The position numbers were made by a program, and so were the translations under genes. Below are positions 59,401-64,000 of a DNA stretch of 64,000 bases, one piece after another (the stretch's first letter is position 1; each line of letters begins with the position of its first letter). This DNA comes from Ailanthus altissimus (taxonomy: Eukaryota > Streptophyta > Magnoliopsida > Sapindales > Simaroubaceae): assembly GCA_946807835.1 (NCBI GenBank), contig OX327710.1, positions 17,720,501 to 17,784,500 on the forward strand, written 5' to 3'. Under the pieces are notes generated by a model. That model searched no databases. It was given only the letters and a program-made list of their open reading frames with translations, and was not told where the DNA came from.

Positions 59401-61814
59401 TTAACCTGGTACTCTCATTTTCGGAAAAGGTACAAAGAAGAATATAATTCAACGTAAGAAAAAAGATAGAAGCAACAAAGAAACATAAAGTCGGAGTAAT
59501 TGCAACCTGAAGTTTGATGGGGCTGGAGTAAACTCTGATGGAATTCATTTCAGTCAGTTTGGTAACTAATGGAAACTTGTTGTGGTCCAAAAATTGCAAT
59601 ATTTTGTCCGTCTCAAAGGTCTCTTCTGCAAAACCAAATAAGGTTTTCACTATGTTAGTAAATTCCTGCTGACATTGTGTGGAAACAAGAAAACTCAGTG
59701 GGGTCCCCTTGCCCGCTTCAAATGGGAAGGCCAACATCCTTTTGTCGCCCGATACAACTAAGATTGACTAATTCCAAATCCCCTTATCTAAATAATTTTA
59801 GATCGACACTCCTAGGAAATAAAACTGATAAATTTGACAGTTAACAAGCTGATCACAATAGTCCATGCAATAAATAATGTCCATCCTCTTTGGAACAATG
59901 CAGATAAAGCATAATTTTCAACAAAATGGAAACAAATTATACAATCAACAAGCACTGCTGGACAAAACAACATGCCAACGGCAGGCATCTCCTTACCAAA
60001 TCACCAACTCACCATATTCAGTGTATCTTTCTGGCTCATTTTTAACAATTCCAAGAAAGTGGCTAGTGGCTTTGAAATCTGGGTAGAGATCCTTGGCAAT
60101 CTCAATGTTCTTTGTTTCAACAAACTGGATTTCATTATCAAACGCTGCTGCTTTTACAAATTCTTCGTAATCAGGTCCCTAAGAAGATTTAATATCATGT
60201 AAATAAATCAGAAAGTGTGTTGGCAAAAGTACAGCAAAAAGATATCTTGCTCAAAGCAAATGGACTAGTTAATTTGAAACATTTAGGAAATACAAAAGAT
60301 ATTCTGAGGCAAGCTTAAAGAAAAGAATGGCCATTGAGTTTTACATGGTGTGGCATTTCTATCATCACCACACTAAAGACAGAAGCAGGAAATATTAATC
60401 TAGCTAAATAAGGTTATACTTGTTGAATATCTCGACTTCATGAATCTAAAGAATTTCCATTAAATGGATCCCAACTATATTCATCCAGGCACATTAATAA
60501 AATTACTTGAATGTGATCAAGTAATTCTGCATTATTCCCTCTGAAAATGATATTGATAGCCAAAGTTGCTTTCTATTAAAAACAGAATTAGCAATAAGAA
60601 AGACAACATCAAGCCAAGAAACTTGTATGAAATAAATCATTAAATTCCAAAATTAGGATTCTAGCGGTTGTTAATACTATAAGCAACCATATAAAGTAAT
60701 CCAAAGCTATGTACCTCAAACCTATCGAACAGACCGAGAACAAAAGTTTGGTATTTCTTGAGAAATTCTTCTGCCTCATTCACAGAGCTTATTCTAATAA
60801 CAGGGGCACCAGTTTTTTTCCTTGCCCAGATCACTATATCTGCCCTGGTTGTACATCAACCCATTAAACCAGTTAACCCACGCTTCATGGACGTAATAAC
60901 ACCAAACACTTAATTTAAAATGATAAAATATATAAAATTGACAAGATAGAGAAATTAATCTAAGATAACAGCCATGAGCAACAAATCATCATCACTACAA
61001 CCAAACATAGTTAGCTCAAGTTATAACAAAAAGACAAGACAAACCAATAATTTGTTCCATTCAAATACAAGAATGCCTTAAAATAATCATAATACGGCAT
61101 CACACTTTTGCAATTAAGCATAATATGGCAAGCAAAACAACCAAAAAATTACATCTTAATGTTATGTGAGGCTCTAAACAACCAAACAAAGATTCATGTA
61201 AGTGAATTAGCTCGTGGAAACACAGCATCTGCCAATAAAATTCTAACTTGACAACAAATTAAGAATATGAACCAAACAACTTACGCATAAAATCCACCAG
61301 TGTAAACCTGAGAGCTACCATTGACAAAAAGAAGCAAAGTGGGAAACCCTTTGATCTCAAGCATAGAAGCCGCCTTGCGATATCTTTCAGCATCAAGCTT
61401 AGCCATCACAAGGGGACTCTTCAACTCCTTGAGCAAAGTTGCAGCCTCAGCAAACTGAGGCATAAGCTCAGCACTTCTTGGACACCAGGGCGTGTACCCA
61501 AGAACCAAAACAAACTCATTCTCATCGATTACCTTTTTCACATTCTCACTGTTCAACTCAATAACTATCCTCTGTGCCTTTGATAATACCTCTGCTTCAG
61601 ATTTTGAATCCACGCCCACTTGAGAATTTTCATTCTCATGGTCCTCTTGTTCGTCTAAGGATAATAACTCCTGAAACTCTTCATCTTCACCATCACTGTT
61701 ATCATTATCAGTGTCAAGATCAGAGGCAACGATAGTGTTGGTGAAGAAAGAGAGCAGGAGGAGGAGGGAGAGACTGAAAAGGATGAATCTTGAAGTGGGT
61801 TTTGGAGTAAACAT
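56437..61814 (-). CDS. Protein disulfide isomerase-like protein, PDIL1-5/1-6 type (554 aa)
   Basis: ER-lumen thioredoxin-fold oxidoreductase that would form, break or shuffle disulfides in secretory proteins. Minus-strand exons in order: 61814-61285, 60844-60715, 60178-60013, 59625-59507, 59069-58989, 58904-58815, 58729-58655, 58574-58506, 57829-57749, 56992-56852, 56709-56656, 56565-56437; 555 codons with stop. Signal peptide (about residues 1-30), acidic segment (31-65), domain a with YTPWCPRS (Cys111, Ser114) and cis-Pro GFPT, b/b'-like middle, domain a' with YTPWCIKC (Cys453, Cys456), and C-terminal KDEL retention signal. The N-terminal site is CxxS, so only the C-terminal domain has a two-cysteine site. 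Start is the first ATG; the upstream in-frame extension has none. The donor of exon 6 (gtg/gtcaga) is atypical. Confidence 0.93.
57063..57300. repeat. Inverted- and direct-repeat cluster in an intron of the PDI-like gene
   Basis: ctagtaagacatgaccatctttggg (57145-57169) is mirrored by cccaaagatggtcacgtcttactag (57229-57253). taggagaggtgagcctcttctccatg occurs directly repeated near 57097 and 57251. A MITE-like origin is likely. Bases 57063-57096 are an exact inverted copy of 54826-54859 in intron 9 of copy D. Confidence 0.65.
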
Positions 61815-62814
61815 GGAGATAGAGATAATTTGATATTTAGTACTCGATATAATTTGGGAGAGAGCAAGATTCAATGAGATCTGGGTTTCAGAGGGTTTCC
61901 GAGGGTTGTATTTAAGTGATCAGTCAGTTAAATGGGAAATGAGGATACAAAATGAAGCCATGAACAGTCAAAGAAACTACGCTTTCAAAACAAAACAAAA
62001 AAAAGTCAAAGAAACTACAAAAATAACGTGCATGCACCACTTTGGTCTTTTGGCCATTCTTTTCTTTGTTCTTGTTCTCTCCCTATTTTAATAACTAGTT
62101 TCTTTTTTAAGAAAACAATTAAAAACTTATTTTTAATAACCCAAATTCTCTTCCTTTTAAAAATAAATTGGTGTCAAAGATCCGGATTTCCCAATAGAAG
62201 TAGGAAAATTTTGGCTGAAATCAAAATTTTCATAATTACAATGGCCTTATTGGCTATTGCAATTAGTTTGTATGGCACGTAAAAGTTTTACTATTTTAGC
62301 TCAAGGGGCAAAAGTCTAAAAAATTATTGCTTTCATAATGCAAAATTGGTGCCTTATTGCCTTAATGATCTCATGTGATCATACGAGACAGCAGAGTCCA
62401 GGTTTAGAATTCAAATCAATTTTATAAGATTATGGACAATAAAATATTAGTTGACATGTTTGAAAGCATATTATAAATTTGTTAGGATTTAATGCTCGCA
62501 TGCAGTCTCTTTTCTGGAGTTATTAGACTGTGAACATCCCTCTAAAACTTAAAGCAATAAGCACAGATTTCTTGACAATCTTCTCTTTTGGTTTACATTC
62601 TTGGCAACATTAATTCATTCCATGAAGAAACAGAAAATATCATACATACAATACAGTATATATACATGTTATTTGCGTTGAACCTTATAAAAACTATCAA
62701 TAAATCTCATTTTCACATGATGTTGAGGGAATCCAGGCCTGCAATCCAGAAAATACAAGACCGTAAATATAAGCAACTGATATAAACTCAAAAATCTCAT
62801 CAATGGACATTTGT
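61815..62814. other. Intergenic region between the PDI-like and LEA_2-like genes
   Basis: Holds the 5' flank of the PDI-like gene and the 3' flank of the LEA_2-like gene, both on the minus strand. A TATA-like acttaaataca on the minus strand lies about 90-105 bases upstream of the PDI start codon; this is a weak suggestion only. No other gene seen. Confidence 0.4.
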
Positions 62815-63493
62815 TCACTCATATGTGCACGTATTCTTTTTGAACTTGATGGGTTTAGTGCTGAGAATATCAATGACTAAGGGACATGAGATTTGCTTTC
62901 TATGAGTTGTCTTCACCAGCTTTCCCACAACTTCTCCTCTTGATTTGATTCCGAACTTCAATGTCAATGGAATTTCACCTCCAGTTTGAGAAACCGTTAA
63001 GCTTGATCCTGCCCCATAGAGTGGAACCTTGTTACCTTCCAAGTTCACCGACACCGTTCGATGACTCTTCCTTGGCTGATAATATTTCTTCAACTGCAAT
63101 CAATCACAAGTGGAAGATCACACGTTGGTCTAAAATAGAATATTTCAACAGGACTACAGAGTTGCATCCATTCAAGATGTTTAGGCCTTTTGCTTCTTTG
63201 CTTTGAGGAGTCTAAATATGATCAAATAATTTACCATCTCTTAATGTTATTGACAGTTTTTACATTTCTTAGAGATAGAAAGATGAGTTTGGCAACAGAT
63301 TTCTCACCTGGCCTGTTGCAACAACAATCTCTGAATAGACGAGATTGATGGGCGTGGAGCTGACATGAATACCAAATATTGTAGCAGGGTTATACACATT
63401 TATTTTCAATGTGCTATTCACTGTTAGCATCTTTGTTGGAACTCCAGTGGCGTCTGAACCCTCACCAACATAGAAGTTATGCACTGACACACT
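62815..63493 (-). CDS. LEA_2/NHL-type protein, C-terminal two exons (partial)
   Basis: Minus-strand exons 63493-63308 and 63093-62815 encode the last 154 residues of a protein of the plant LEA hydroxyproline-rich glycoprotein (LEA_2, NDR1/HIN1-like) group. These proteins usually have one membrane anchor followed by a beta-rich LEA_2 domain. Matching text includes NFYVGEGSDATGVPTKML, NVYNPATIFGIHVSSTPI, YYQPRKSHRTVSVNLEG, KVPLYGAGSSL and a final CPLVIDIL. The family's basic cytosolic part and membrane helix are missing and must lie past base 64000. Bases 63494-64000 read as intron. The first visible exon opens directly after a ttctttgcag acceptor, in frame. The protein ends KKNTCTYE. Confidence 0.8.
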
Positions 63494-64000
63494 CTGCAAA
63501 GAACACAGTTCCTTTAGGCACCCGTGAAAATCAAGAATTCTTATGAACAACTGCCACAATTGTTCAAAAGAAGTTACTTTCATAAACATACCATGCTTTC
63601 ATCAATGGATTCCTTTCGGCAAAATCAGTCCCACAATGTTATTATTTCCTTTCTTTTAGCAAGTTTCAAACATAATTTTCTGAACCAAATTAAAAAACTT
63701 TTGACGAACCTTTGTTAACAAAAATGCCTGAATGTATTGTCATCAATATGAACAATCATGAAATTCTAACAAGTTTGTAAGAAATTAAATTAAATACAAA
63801 AAGGTCTAGGAAGAACATTCCTTAAAAATAAAACTCACTTTGACATTGTAAGAATTCTAGTGTCTATATTGACTTCCATTTCTACTGAATCAGTCAATTG
63901 AAACAAATGCATGGCCAAACCCAGGTTTCTTCAAAATTTGAGTAAAAAACAAATCTGTTTAAGCTATTGTTTTGGTTCATATACTGTAGATTTATTGAAA

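Noticed and set aside
61815..61874. Twenty-codon N-terminal extension of the PDI-like protein
   Set aside because: It begins at TTG with no upstream in-frame ATG. Starting at 61814 gives a proper signal peptide.

Overview
The window is nuclear DNA of a flowering plant, most likely a eudicot. It is AT-rich, its genes are split into many short exons with GT..AG introns, and the spaces between and inside genes are filled with decayed LTR retrotransposons, DNA transposons and small palindromic elements. The species cannot be named from sequence alone.

The backbone is a tandem array of plant TauE/SafE-family membrane protein genes, all on the + strand: copy A (7953-10722), copy B (15315-19779), a wrecked copy C (about 21500-34851) and copy D (43964-55631). 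A, B and D can each be read as 12 exons with the same intron positions and phases, giving 477, 478 and 481 residues. A and B are the youngest pair: their similarity continues into both flanks (about 190-11060 against 13505-20060). C keeps recognisable pieces of exons 3-5, 7-12 and perhaps 6, scattered over 13 kb by insertions.

Mobile DNA by region: a dead Tnt1-like Copia element upstream of A (1137-6249); palindromic MITE-like elements around A and B; hAT, Copia LTR, SINE-like, solo LTR and FAR1-type MULE remains inside C; a Ty3/gypsy remnant with an internal foldback element (35134 to about 40000); an internally deleted Copia element in intron 2 of D (45596-48118, target duplication CAACT); and a 5-kb LTR-type element in intron 8 of D (49472-54492, target duplication GCTAT), itself carrying a minus-strand LINE-like retroposon with a 15-bp target duplication.

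The right end is gene-dense and on the minus strand: a 12-exon protein disulfide isomerase-like gene (56437-61814, 554 residues, ending in KDEL) and the last two exons of a LEA_2/NHL-type gene that runs off the window (62815-63493). The TauE-like proteins are predicted multi-pass anion (sulfite/organosulfonate-type) transporters and the PDI-like protein an ER-lumen oxidoreductase; nothing in the sequence links the two functionally. I saw no convincing tRNA, rRNA or CRISPR feature. All homology calls rest on reading the translated sequence against remembered family features, not on a search.
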